From Sabellastarte sp. h YS-2021 (Eukaryota > Annelida > Polychaeta > Sabellida > Sabellidae), in NCBI GenBank assembly GCA_964017235.1, contig OZ024927.1, positions 56,859,293 through 56,923,292 of the forward strand: a stretch of 64,000 bases of DNA. The letters are read 5' to 3'. The stretch's first letter is position 1. Each line of letters starts with the position of its first letter. The translations under genes were made by a program, and so were the position numbers. The notes below the pieces were generated by a model that was given only the letters and a program-made list of their open reading frames with translations, did not search any database and was not told where the DNA came from. Shown piece after piece: positions 11,976 to 23,034 of this stretch.

Positions 11976-13464
11976 AAATATGAACAAGCAATCAGTGCCC
12001 GTGAACTGGCTCTGTGTCAGCTGACTGTGTGTTTTGAGTTTCAGAGTAGAAGTGACAGAAGAAAAGGACACAAAAGTTGTGCCCTGGAAATGATGTTCAG
12101 AAGGAAAGTAAGAACTTCAAGGTAACTGTTAAGGTGTAAAAAGTAAGTTAAAACATATTTAAAGAAAATATTGCAAATGCAATAGTTTTAATTTTACTAT
12201 GTTATAGCTGACCCCAAAATACAATAGTAAATGCAATAGTTTTCAAGTTGTAAGTGATTTACTCAACAGTGATAACCTAAAAGTAGCTATTACTCAGCTA
12301 TGCCATGAGCTACAGGTCTGAAATTTTACTATGTTATAGCTGACCCAAAAGTAGCTGAATAACATATTTACACAAAATTCTCTAAATGCAATAGTTTTCA
12401 AGTTATAAGTGATTTTACTCATGATGGAAGTTACTGAATAGTCCAAAAGTAGCTATTACTCACTTAGCTATCGAGATAGACACCGTAGTTACTCACCATG
12501 TTGTAGCTATGAAAAAAGTAGCTGAATAACATATTTTAACAAAATGCTGTAAATGCAATACTTTTCAAGTTATAAATGATTTAGTGCTGAGTAAGAACCT
12601 CAAAGCAGCTATTACTCAGCTATGCAATGAGCCACAGGTCTGGAATTTTACTATGTTATAGCTGACCCAAAATAGGTGAACAACATATCGAAACTAAATA
12701 CTCTAAATGCAATAGTTTTCGAGTTATAAGTGATTTACTCAACAGTGATAACCTAAAAGTAGCTATTACTCAGCTATGCCATGAGCTACAGGTCTGAAAT
12801 TTTACTGTTATAGCTGACCCAAAAGTAGCTGAATAACATATTTACACAAAATTCTCTAAATGCAATAGTTTTCATGTTACAAGTGATTTTACTCACGATG
12901 GAAGTTACTGAAAAGTCCAAAAGTAGCTATTACTCACTTAGCTATTGAGATAGACACCCACGTTACTCACCATGTTGTAGCTATGGAAAAAGTAGCTGAA
13001 TAACATATTTTAACAAAATGCTCTAAATGCAATACTTTTCAAGTTATAATTGATTTCGTGCATGATTTCATTAATTTTAATGCATTAAAAATTATTTTAA
13101 AAATTCATAAAAAAATAATTAAGAAAGATCCAGGTCTGACACTCACACAAGGGAATCTACTTGTGACCTAGTACATATGTGCAAGATATTAGAGAAATCC
13201 CTGCAATAGTCACTGAGAAAATTGTGATAAAGTGTTGAAATTTTCATACTTATGGTGGGGGGTACCTCACTTATAATGGCTCTAGCAAACAGACGAACAA
13301 ACAAATCTGCATGCCTTGAACCATTTTTACATGCTAGGTAGATAAGCTATCTTTAAAAAAAAACAGCATGTCTCTGGGCCTTGTAGTTTCGGAGAAGTCG
13401 CTCAGGCATACGTCCACGCCGCAGAGTGATACCATAATGTCAGCTGACTGACAAGTCAGCTGAC
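11976..13464. mobile_element. Complete 157-bp-array composite element with GTCAGCTGAC near both ends
   Basis: The left portion (11978-12170) matches 33813-33960, including 'aagcaatcagtgcc', GTCAGCTGAC (12016-12025) and 'gagtttcagagtagaagtga'. A 157-bp array (about 12170-13050) and the same 390-bp tail as at 1371-1764 follow, ending in GTCAGCTGAC (13439-13448), with a further copy at 13455-13464. Left head, array and tail thus form a reproducible unit. It has no coding capacity. The terminal palindromes resemble neither hAT nor Helitron ends and the class is unknown. Confidence 0.6.
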
Positions 13465-13864
13465 ATAAAAAAGTTGAAATTTCATAAACGATGCACAGTA
13501 GACTTGGGAGTGCCCAAGCATATCAAAATCACTCTATCTCACTCTGTTTTCGAGATATTGGCTAATTTTTAATTGCCTTTCTGGGTCATGTGACCCAGGG
13601 ATGTCTAAATCGAAGAAAAGCTGATTACTCATGTATGATCCACAGTTGACCTAGCAGAGCCCTTACAGGTGACAAATTTGCTTAAATTAGCTCTAGCTTG
13701 TTTGCTTTTCAAGATAAGGACAACTACAGGAAAGTTACTCAAGTAAAATAACAAAATGCTAATTACTCAGGTATTTGTGATCACTGCAGTTCCAAAGGAG
13801 AATGCGCCCTATAATTTTATCTCAAGAAGCCCCCTTACAAAATTTCAAAGCTAAAGCATTAATT
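13465..13864. other. Noncoding flank of DIRS copy A
   Basis: Contains 'aaaatcactctatctcactc', a phrase shared with the array of the Helitron-like element at 48285-49545, and no coding sequence. DIRS copy A starts at TTGCAAATTT. Confidence 0.4.
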
Positions 13865-14142
13865 TTGCAAATTTAATAAGTAAATTAAATTTTTATAAGT
13901 TAATACCCTATCCAATGGACAATTGCTTTACCGGTCGGCACGACCGGTCCCGCCAAACATCAGAAAAAGACGTCCTGTATAAACTACCGACAGGATCGGT
14001 CACAGAGTGTGCATTTGCTAGGTGGCGCATTGTACTTCATTTCCTGTCTAGATATTGTCTGTCATCCTAGCATCTTTTTCGTATGTAGTCCTATTAAGAC
14101 CCCTAGTAAGCTGATAGTGGGGCCGGATGGGTGGGCCTTGCC

Positions 14143-14238
14143 TGTCCATTGGATAGGGTATTAACTTATATAAATTTAATTTACTTATTAAATTTGCAAT
14201 TTTATTGCGTTAATACATCCTATCCAATGGACAATTGC
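14143..14238 (-). repeat. Internal complementary region (ICR) of DIRS copy A
   Basis: It reads 'tgtccattggatagggtatt' through 'acttattaaatttgc', then AA, then 'ttttattgcgttaatacatc' onward. The first half is the reverse complement of the element's left end (13865 onward) and the second half that of its right end. In DIRS-1-type elements this region templates joining of the termini during circular DNA formation. Confidence 0.85.
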
Positions 14239-14588
14239 TGAATAACTACAGCTTGTAAGGCGGGTAAGCTGCTAGGGACACGCATGAACTCATAAAAGAA
14301 TAAAACTGAGAAGGCCCATTTTGACGTAGGGTCAGATGACCCCAAAAAGATCAAGGTCGGCTAAGACTAACTGGCTACCCGGAAGTCCAAGGTTGCCCCC
14401 CCCCCCCCCCCCCCCTTTTTTTTTTCTCAGACCTGCTCTGAGAATAGGAAGAGAGGGTTGAGTTCAGTCCCATAAGAGTAAACTTCCCAAAGGAAGCAAG
14501 TCACAGTTTTTTTTTGATTTTTTTTTAATATTATATACAATTGTACAAGCTATGTACATATATAGTATATACATATTTACATATCTCC

Positions 14589-15600
14589 TCATTTTTTGGC
14601 TTGGTGGTGAACCTGTTGGGCAGCGACCACTGGCCCTAAATGAAAAAGCTCTGTATCAGCCCAAGCTACATCCTTCAGATAGAACTGTGGGATTTCCAGT
14701 GACAGGCTGACAAAATCTGCTCTAAGGAGACCCCCAACTGGAAGGCCTTAGACGCAGCAAAGGCCCTGACATCATGGGCTTTGACCTGATGTAGTGTGAG
14801 GGCCTCCTGATCAGAGAGCTCATAACAAAGGATCACAGTTTGTTTGATCCATGAGGAGATGGTGGCAGGTGAGATGTCTTTATCAAAACCTTTCTTGAAG
14901 GAGACAAAGACCAACTCCTTGTTCTGCCTAAGATCTGAGGTCCTGTCCAAGTAATACCGAAGGGCTCTGACTGGACACAAAGACCTGTCACCTTTGAGTG
15001 ACTTATCCAGAGTGGGGGCCAGGGCTGGTATGACCACTGGAGCCACACTATCTGGGCCCTCCTTAGCCAGCTGATTCTTTACCAGAGCCCAGGGCCAGCA
15101 GAAAAACAGTCTTGAAGGTCAAGTGTTTTAGTGACGCCTCTTTTAAAGGCTCAAAGGGAGCCTTAGTCAGCTGGTGAAAGACCAGGGACAGGTTCCAGGA
15201 GGGTATACCCCTCCTGCCCTTGGGCCTGTCTCTATGGAAACTACCCAGGAGACGGTGAGATTCTCATCTTTGCTGACATTAATGGCAGAGTTGCCCAACT
15301 TGTCAGTAATGGCTGATCCGTATCCATCAATGGTACCAGGTTGCAACTTCTTGTCCTGAAACAGGTGCAACAGGAAGTCAGCTATGGCTTTTAGAGGTGG
15401 TGCCCTGAAGTCCACCTGATTACTGAGGCACTACTTTGTAAAAAATGGTCCACTTTGCCTCATAGACGGATCTGGTTGATCCTCTTTGAGGAGCCTCAAT
15501 TCGTGCTGCCACTGCCTCAGGGAATCCCTGCTCCTTGACTGCTGTGGCTCTAGGAGCCAGGCATGTAGGTTCAGGTTTGACAGGTTTCTGTGCAGGGTCT
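14589..15600 (-). pseudogene. Tyrosine recombinase (YR) pseudogene of DIRS copy A
   Basis: This is the integrase of the element, which in intact copies recombines the circular intermediate into the genome. It aligns with the YR of copy B from the N-terminal 'EQGFPEAVAARIEAP' helix to the C-terminal HHQAKK stop. Two deletions are visible. Near 15078 about 105 bp are gone between 'LALGSGK' and 'NQLAKEG', removing the first catalytic arginine segment (RRSEIHAW in B). Near 14680 a short deletion joins 'CHWKSH' to the catalytic-tyrosine segment out of frame. Additional frame changes occur near 15165 and 15420. The H-x-x-R motif (HDVRAFAASKAF) persists. The copy is dead. Confidence 0.8.
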
Positions 15601-17380
15601 GGTTGAATGGTTGAGACACCAGACTGGGCAGGCACAGGGGGATCTGACTGGACATTGCCACTAGATCCCAGAACCAGGGCATGTTTGGTCACCCTGGTGT
15701 AATCAGAATGATCCTGTTGCATGGGTAGTCTTGCAACTTCTCCACCACTTTGCCCAAGATGGCTGCAGGTGGGAAGGCATATGGGTCCAGATTTTCCCAT
15801 GACAGGCTGAGTGCATCCACTGCCCATGCCTGGGGCTCCGGAACCGGCGACACAAACTGTGGTAGTTTGTTATTGAATCTGGTGGCAAACGGGTCTACTT
15901 GTGGCTGGTGGCACCAGGAGCATATAGCTTTGAAAACCTCTGGGTGAAGGGACCGCTCCATTTGAATGGTCTGGCCAAGTCTGGATAGCTTGTCTGCTAT
16001 CACGTTCAGCCAGCCGGGGATGTGACTTGGCTTAAGTTACCTGTTTCTTGGTGCACCAAGACAGGATTCTCCACAGTAGGGCACACAGGGAGCCCGACTT
16101 CATCCCCCCTCTTTGTTGATATAGGCAACCACTGTTGTGTTGTCTGTCGCTACCAGGACTATGTTGTTTGAACAGAGGTCTTGGAACTCTTTTAGGGCCA
16201 GAAAGACCGCTTTTAACTCCAAGTGATTTATGTGTAACTTGCTTTCTGGAACTGACCAGGTTCCCCTTGCAGTGCGTTCGTTTAAGTGAGCGCCCCACCC
16301 TTCTTTTGATGCATCTGTAAATATCTGCAGAGCATGTTTTAGTGGGTGTAATGGTTGACCTGGAAGAACACTGCTTCCCTCAGGCCACCACCTTAAGTGG
16401 GGGTGGAGCGAGCTGGGAACAGGTATCACCTTTTCTAGTGATTCTGGTATTCTCCAGTTGTTTTTCAAGTGCCACTGTATGGGTCTCATATGAATTCGAC
16501 CTTGGTGGACTTGTTTTTCTGTGGCTGTTAGAAGTCCTATGAGGGACATGAACTGCCGGACCAGGCACACCGGACTGGACAGAATTGACGAGATCTTGTC
16601 TGTTAAGGTCTGCCAACGCTCTGGTGTGGGTCTGACTTTGCCCTCCCTGAGGTCGAACTGGTAACCTACAAAGTTGAAAACCTGTTTTGGGTCCAGTTCT
16701 GACTGCTCCTTGTTCACCAGCCAACCTAAATCTCGACAGAGAGCTACCAAGGTCTGTGTATGCTGGAGACAAGTTTGGTGGGATGTGGCTCTCACCAACC
16801 AGTCGTCTAGGTACTGGTGGATTCTTATACTCCTCCATAAAGCCATCAGTTTGACCTCTTTGGCCACCACTGTGAACTCCATGGGTGCTGTGGACAGACC
16901 AAAGGGTAGGGCTTTGAACTGGTAGGACTGACCCTGGATGTGAAAACGCATGTACTTCCTGGACTGATTGTGAATTGGTATATGGAAGTATGCGTCCTTG
17001 AAGTATATGGAGGTGACCCACTCCCCTAGCTGTAGGGAGGTCCTTATTGTCTCTGGGGTCTCCATTTTGAACGACTCTATGTTTAGGAATGTGTTCAAGG
17101 TGCTCAGGTCCAGGATAAGTCTCCACTGGTTGTTGGGTTTGGGTACCAAAAATAGTCGGTTGTTTTTTTGTCAGCTGATACAGTGCCTCCAAAAGGTGGG
17201 ACTGTCTCTGTGGATTGACATAGTTGCTTATGACCGTTGGTGACCTGGTTAGGTTGGGTCTGAACCTGAAGGGAAGGGTGTAGCCCTCTCTCAGTATTGT
17301 GACTACTTTTGGACTCGAACCCAGAGCTTCCCACTTCTCCCAAAACTGTTGTAGCCTTGCCCCTACAGGTGGATTTATGA
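15420..17380 (-). pseudogene. RT-RNase H-methyltransferase-like pseudogene of DIRS copy A
   Basis: The conserved frame starts near 'PPVGARLQQFWEKW' and is open across the RT core (16100-17149). RT motif A reads SIYFKDAYFHIP where B, D and E have an aspartate (SID-), so a metal-binding catalytic residue is lost. QYLDDWLV is intact. RNase H motifs FTDASKEGWGAHL, HLELKAV and ATDNTTVVAYIN are present, and the frame breaks near 16020-16100. The methyltransferase-like part continues at 15689-16003 (VDPFATRFN, then DPYAFPP). It is inactive by both frameshift and catalytic substitution. Confidence 0.8.
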
Positions 17381-17661
17381 CAACAGTTGGGACATTTGTG
17401 ACAGTATTTGCAGAATTCAAGTGACCTACACAGGAAACATTGTTCACATGCTTTATTTCTGTATGATTGTAACAATAATTGGGATTTACGCCTTTCTTTT
17501 ATGGCAACCCGGTGACAGAATGAACATTTGCAACAAAGGAGTTTACATGTAAAAATACAGTCTCACTCTTGCTGGTCACTGGTGAAGGGTTCAAATCTTG
17601 ATTCTTGCTGGATACATGTACAGAGTCCTTTACTCCGGCTACACTTAAAACACAGTAATTG
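17359..17661 (-). CDS. Cysteine-rich extension downstream of gag UGA (copy A)
   Basis: In the gag frame, directly after the stop TGA (17662-17664) and in the context TGA CAA TTA, the sequence stays open for about 100 codons. It is rich in paired cysteines: CFKC, CTC, CCKCSFCH, CEQCFLC, FCKYCHKC, CCHKSTCRG. Cysteine spacing is the same in copies B and D, whereas the overlapping RT frame is poorly conserved here until 'PPVGARL'. The likely role is nucleic-acid binding through zinc, expressed as a gag readthrough product; both points are inferred. Confidence 0.55.
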
Positions 17662-18356
17662 TCATTTACTTTTCTTTGAACCCTTGGCCGGCTTTTAAGT
17701 GAAGTTTGAGGCTTTGCCATGACCTTTCTGTCCCATTTGCCCGTCTCTAATTTGCTTCCAGGCCGGTGTAGTGGGCTTCTGGCCCGGTTGATGCGTTGAT
17801 CTGCCACTTGAGGAAGCGTATGGGTGAAAACGTCCAGGCTTCCTGTGTGCACTGCCAGAAGAATGCCTCTCCTAACTACGTGATATTTTATCTTCAAGCC
17901 TTAACCAGTAAACTGTCAGGACACAGTGAATGAAGATGGACTGGTGCTGTACATATGGCAGTCAAGGTATCTGGCTTTACTCCACCACTTATAAACTCCA
18001 GGTAGCTGTCTCTACGTGCCAGAGTGAGGTTGGCCATGCTGATAAAAACTCCCTCTGAGAGATCCTGCATAGTACACTGCATGGCTTGAGAGATTGACCG
18101 GTTAAGGTCACCAAATATTCAAGTTCTTCAACTGCCTGCTGCGTTCTCTCTATTGCCTTGCCCTTGGTTTTATCCACACGGAGTGATCTCAACTGTGTAA
18201 CCATAGAGTCCTGTACCTTAGACAGACATCTTGATAGACCAGCAGCCTAGTTACACATCACTGACTGTTCCCGGAACGCTCTCTCCCACCGCCTTAACAT
18301 GTCCTGGCTGAAAGTATGGGGCAGAAGGCAAACTACGTCTGGCCACTCTACTAAAC
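17662..18356 (-). pseudogene. gag C-terminal fragment of DIRS copy A
   Basis: Matches the C-terminal third of copy B gag: MQCTMQDLSEGVFISMANLT, LARRDSYLEFI, and a basic end 'KPAKGSKKSK' before TGA. Several single-base frame changes are present (fragments around 17894-18082 and 17989-18204). It is cut at 18356 by the insertion of DIRS copy C. Confidence 0.7.
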
Positions 18357-18608
18357 TTGAAAATTTTAATTAAATGTAGCTTTTTATAAGCTACAAGTTT
18401 ACCACCTGGGACTCAATGCTTATCTCGGGTCACCGCACCTGACGCGGCCAACTCTCGAAAAAAGAGTTCTAATGACCGTCCAGGTATTAGTACCCAGCTT
18501 CTGGTGACCCAGTGAGTGAGCATGCGCAGTACGTCCTTCTTCTTGTTGGCCCCACCCCTCAGCTGCAATTTTCATCGGGGAGGTAGGGGGGGGGGGGGGG
18601 CTCTCCTT

Positions 18609-18681
18609 AGTCGCAGATGGTAAGCTTGTAGCTTATAAAAAGCTACATTTAATTAAAATTTTAACTTTAACATCTGGGACT
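18609..18681 (-). repeat. Internal complementary region of DIRS copy C
   Basis: 'cttataaaaagctacattta' then 'attaaaatttt' is the reverse complement of the element's left terminus at 18357-18395. It is flanked by 'agtcgcagatgg' and 'catctgggact', which pair with each other. This is the same position and design as in copy E. Confidence 0.7.
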
Positions 18682-19158
18682 CAATGCTGAATCCCCTGTT
18701 AGGAGGCAGTGAATTGCAGCCGAGACTGTGATTTGTCATTAGAACTTTTTTTTTTTTCACTACAGGAGAGTCCCAAGGACAGTTATAACATGTGTGTTTA
18801 CTCGTAATAGCCATAATAATTTACAAATATATTATTTTCCACACGAGACAGCATATGCCTCTCAATATCTGGAATGGAAAGGAGGAAGGTGTAATCTAAA
18901 TTCACCTTAACTGCTGTAATCACCAGGTTACATTATACTGATTAACACTGGCCACTAGGCCAAGGTCACCTGTGGGTACTTGAGTTACACAGAGTCTTGA
19001 CAATACAAGATAATACAAGATCATATAAGAAATATAAGATAACAACCTTACCAGATATGTTGGTGTGGTGTACCTGAATGACTGGGTCCGTTAGGCTCTG
19101 GAGGACTTGGTTACAGAGGCTGAGTCCCCCCCCCCCTTTTTTTTTCCTGAAGATGATA

Positions 19159-19772
19159 TCATTGAGGGGAAAGGTCCAGAACTTGCTGGGCTGCGACAAC
19201 CGGGCCCAGGTATAAGTTGTTATCATTATCTGCCCATGTCAAGTCTTTTAGATAAAAATTTGTAAATGTGTTGTGTGCTTTCCAGTGACATGCCTGCATG
19301 ATTTGGTCCACCGAAACACCACCGTAAAAGGCCTTGGAGGCTGCAAAGGCCCTGATATCGAGCACTTTAACTTGGACTAAGTCCAAGGCTTGCTGATCTG
19401 CTTGTTTATAACACAATAAAATTGTTTGTTTAAGCCAAGAAGACAGGGTAGTTGGTCTAATGTCTGTTGAATGCCCTTTCTTACAAGATATAAACAAGAG
19501 TGATCTGTCGCCTCTAAGGTCTTTAGTTCTATCCAAATAATACCTCAGGGCACGTACTGGGCAGAGATCTATCTTGCTTGAACTGTCTATCTACTATCGT
19601 TGTTAAGGCAGGGATAAAGACTGGTGACACACTTTGTGCTCATTCACGGGCTAACTGATTCTTTGCAATGGAGTCAGATGAGGGGAACAAAGCTACTTTT
19701 TCCCATTGACCAAGGTTCGACAAATTGTTTGCAACCCAGGCGTGGATTTCGTTGCGGCGCATACGCATAGGC
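19159..19772 (-). pseudogene. YR C-terminal pseudogene of DIRS copy C
   Basis: Matches copy E YR from the first arginine segment (RRNEIHAW, around 19755) to a stop after 'LDLSPQ'. The IRAFAASKAFYGG and QACHWKAHNTFTNFYLKD segments carry the R, H/W and Y residues. The upstream half of YR and the end of the preceding gene are missing: 'gcggcgcat' joins directly to methyltransferase-like sequence, a deletion of about 715 bp relative to E. A frame break lies near 19540. Confidence 0.7.
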
Positions 19773-21260
19773 TACAAGGCTTGACCAGCTTATGTTTAGA
19801 GCATCTATGTTCCATGAATTTTGATCTGGTACTCGGAAGACGTACAGTGGTAACTTGTGGTTTAGATGTGTGGCAAACAGATCCACCTGAGGAGTGAACC
19901 ACTTTTTGCAAATTCTTTTGAACACTTGAGGATGTAGTGACCACTCCGTTGACTGAATTTGAGTTGATCTGGACAGAGAATCCGCGATCACATTTAGGCA
20001 CCCTAGAATGTGTCTGGCACGGAGTGATATTTTGAATCGATGACACCAGCTCATGATTGTTCATAGAAGGGCGCACATTTCCACTGAGTGAGTCCCGCCC
20101 TGTTTGTTGATGTAGGCTACTACCGTTGAGTTGTCCGTGGCAACTAGGACTGTTTGATTTTGGTACTCAAGCTTGAACTGTTTTAGGGCAAAGAACACTG
20201 CTTTTAGTTCTAAAATGTTTATGTGCAATGATTTTTCTAGATCTGACCACAGTCCTTTGGTAGACTCTTGATTTAAGTGAGCACCCCAACCTACGTTTGA
20301 GTCATCTGTAAACATTTGAATGTTGTGTTCTTGGGGGTGGAGATCCGCACCTTTGAGAACATTTTGTGGATTCTGCCACCAAGTCCAGATGAGCTATTAT
20401 GGAGTCTGACCAGGGAAGGAGCTTGTCCAGCGACTGAGGAAATGTCCAGTTCTACTTGAGATGCCAGTGAAAGGGTCTCATGTGAAGGCGGCCTTCCGGG
20501 ACCATTTTTTCGGTTGATGCCAGCAATCCAATGAGCGACATCAAATGTCTTGCAGTCAAGGCAGACTGGTTGGTTATCCTGAGGATTAATGCCTCAAATT
20601 TTTGCCACCTCTCCTGAGTGGGCTTTACAAGGGCTGAGTTCAGATGGTATTCGTATCCCACGAAGGAGAACACTTGAGTTGGAGTCAACTCCGACTTGAC
20701 CTGATTTATTATCCAACCTAGAGATTCGGTCAGGTTTACCACCACTTTTGTGTTGTGAGTCGATTCCTCTGGAGATTGAGCCCTGATAAGCCAATCGTCT
20801 AAGTACTGGTGTATCCTTATGCCTCTTAACAAGGCTATGAGTTTTATTTTCTTTCACTATCATAGTGAATACTTGAGGAGCTGGGGCTAGCCCGAATGGA
20901 AGAGAGGTGAACTGATAGATTTGAGGCCTGTGTGTGTGTATTTTCGGGATCTTGGGTGAATCGGAATATGAAGATAGGCGTCCTGTAGGTCTATTGATGT
21001 CACCCATTCACCTGTATTTAAGGACGTTCTTATTGACTCTGGGGTCTCCATTTTGAACCTTTCTATCCTCAGGAATTGATTTAGCCTGCTTAAGTCTATG
21101 ACTGGTCTCCATTTTTGTTGTGGCTTTGGTTTGTTTTGGCTTGAGGTGAAATGGATGTATGTAACCATTCGTAATAATGTTTAAGACGGAGTTTGAACAA
21201 TTTTCTTCTACCCAGGCTCTCCTGAACTGCATGAGATGGCCTCCAACTTGCGGGTCTCTG
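19773..21260 (-). pseudogene. RT-RNase H pseudogene of DIRS copy C
   Basis: The open pieces 19674-20054, 20061-20315, 20452-20832 and 20887-21168 together cover RT (FKMETPESIRTSL, SIDLQDAYLHIPI, QYLDDWLIRAQ) and RNase H (MFTDDSNVGWGAHL, NILELKAVFFALK, ATDNSTVVAYINKQGG), followed by VDLFATHLN of the methyltransferase-like region. At least four frame breaks separate them, so it is not functional. It is closest to copy E, not to A, B or D. Confidence 0.75.
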
Positions 21261-21266
21261 TGTGAG

Positions 21267-22967
21267 TCATTGTTTTGAGGGGTTTACTCGACCCCTACCC
21301 CTGCAATGAGGTCTGAATTGGCCCCTCCTGCCTCTGCTACTGAAACTACCTCTGTTTGCAGAGGTTGAACTACCAGGGGTAGATTGACCATAGGGGCATT
21401 TTCTGTAATGTCCTCTGCCTCTCGGAGGGCCACGAAAGGGCCGATTTTGGTAGGGTCTGAAAGTTTGACCTTGAGACTTGGATGAACCCTTTTTCAGGAG
21501 GAATTCCTCGCCCTCTTGAACCAGCTGAGAGTGAAGCAATGGAGAGGGGAGGAAAGGAGAGTTGCATAACTCCTGTCTTCTAGTTTCTCCTAAATCTGGG
21601 TGAAGATTGGTCATTTCGGCGTTTCGCTTCATGAGACCCGCACAGACCATGACATGTAAGTCTCGGCGTAACATATGGGTAATGGCCTTGCTTTGGCATG
21701 CTAATGCTCTCTGCTGAATCTGGATTCTCTTGTCCCAGATGTGCATGCAATCTCTGGCCTTGTCATAGGTATTTCTGATGACCCTCTCAGGTTCGGCTCC
21801 CTTAAGGATCTGATGTTTGGCCTTTTTAATAGTAGACTTAATGCGGTCCCGACAGCGATCCATAACACTACTGCATTCTAAAATTGTGTGGTTAAACACT
21901 GCTGAAAAGTTTAGAGTGCAGATGTTTTGCCTGGCTTGATGATCAAGGTCTTTGGCCACATGAAGGGGTGCTCTTACCCCGGGAGCTGCCCGAGGTCTAG
22001 GGGATATACAAATATTCCCAAACTTTCTGTTTAGTTCTTGCATTCTTTCTTCAAAACATGGATCTACCATTTTGTAATACTTTCCTGTGGCTTGGGGAGC
22101 TTTAGGGAATTTTACCTCTGTGGGATTTAAGTTTTGAAAATCTTGTTCCCATTTTGTGAGTTCCTCCTTTAAGGCTGGATTAGCAGGTAAAAAAGGTGGA
22201 TGGACCCTTTGGTCTGGCTTCCTGTTTTCCTTGCTCCTCATGAAGACCCATAACCAAATCTGACACTGCCATTGAATGTTTCGGGTCAGGAATACCCAGT
22301 ACTTGCCTGAAGGTCTCTATGTCTTCAGTATACTGTGATGGTGAGTCACTAAGGTCCACCTCCCGAGAGTAAATTGGGTCAGTGGGCAACTCCCTCCTGA
22401 CTTCATGAGACCTCCTTCTTTCTTTGTCCAACTCCCTCACATCCCTATGTACAATAGTGGAAGCCGACTGCTTTGATTTTTCATGTTCTCTGTCACTAGA
22501 AATATTCCCTTGCTTAGGGGAAGATTTGCCCAATTTGGATTTAGAATGATGAGGGGATGCATCAGATGAGGAGCTGACATAAGGGGTGGACTTGTATTTA
22601 GATTTGTCTTTATGTTTCTTAACTTTTGCAACAGTTTTAGCCTTGGCTGGTTCAATTTCTGGGTCTGAGGAGATATCAGAATATTGGGTCCTCAATCTGA
22701 GAGGCAATTCTGGGCCTACCTGGGTTGTAGTAGTGTCCATGGGTTCATGGCTGGGAACTTGCTGATACCTAGGTCTGGGAGGGCTGGGAGCTGAGCTCGG
22801 ACCTGGTCTTGAATCTGATTTACCCTGGTCCACCTGTGTGGACCTGGGGTCCTGGGCTTGTTTGGACACACAGTCACTATGGCAGCAAGTTTGTTAAAGG
22901 TATCCATCATAGAACGTTGTAAAGGACCCATTTGTTCTTGGAACTGATCACCCAGGGATTTTTCCAA
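21267..22967 (-). pseudogene. gag of DIRS copy C, N-terminally truncated
   Basis: Two overlapping frames (21267-22241 and 22180-22869) cover a Gag-like protein. It has an acidic/serine-rich charged region, a helical core (DLDHQARQNICTLNFSAVFN, then RIKSTIKKAKHQILKGAEPE), and a C-terminal arginine/glycine tail (RGRRGQFRPHCRGRGR) suited to nucleic-acid binding. The stop is TGA followed by CTC, without the CAA context of family 1. One frame shift near 22200 separates the two halves. The zinc-type N terminus seen in E is deleted. Confidence 0.7.
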
Positions 22968-23034
22968 GAACCTCGTTTCTGTCCAGGAGACGACATGATG
23001 ATCAGTAAACTAGTAGAAGTAAGTAATACCAATT
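22968..23034 (-). pseudogene. Remnant of the gag start of DIRS copy A
   Basis: 'agaacctcgtttctgtccag' then 'gagacgacat' is nearly identical to the gag start region of copy B (40167-40193), and the downstream 'gatcagtaa' also matches. It is family-1 sequence stranded on the far side of family-2 copy C, which proves that C lies inside A. Confidence 0.75.

Larger units (their letters stand above)
18357..22967 (-). mobile_element. DIRS retrotransposon copy C (family 2), truncated, inserted in copy A
   Basis: It begins TTGAAAATTTTAATTAAATG like the left end of copy E. It has an ICR at about 18609-18681, a C-run followed by a T-run at about 19127-19146, then YR, RT-RH and gag fragments in the same minus-strand order as E. 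It ends abruptly after 'cacccagggattt', where copy E continues for another 840 bp; the sequence then switches to family-1 gag. Its 5' end was therefore lost together with part of copy A's gag in one deletion. Confidence 0.8.
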
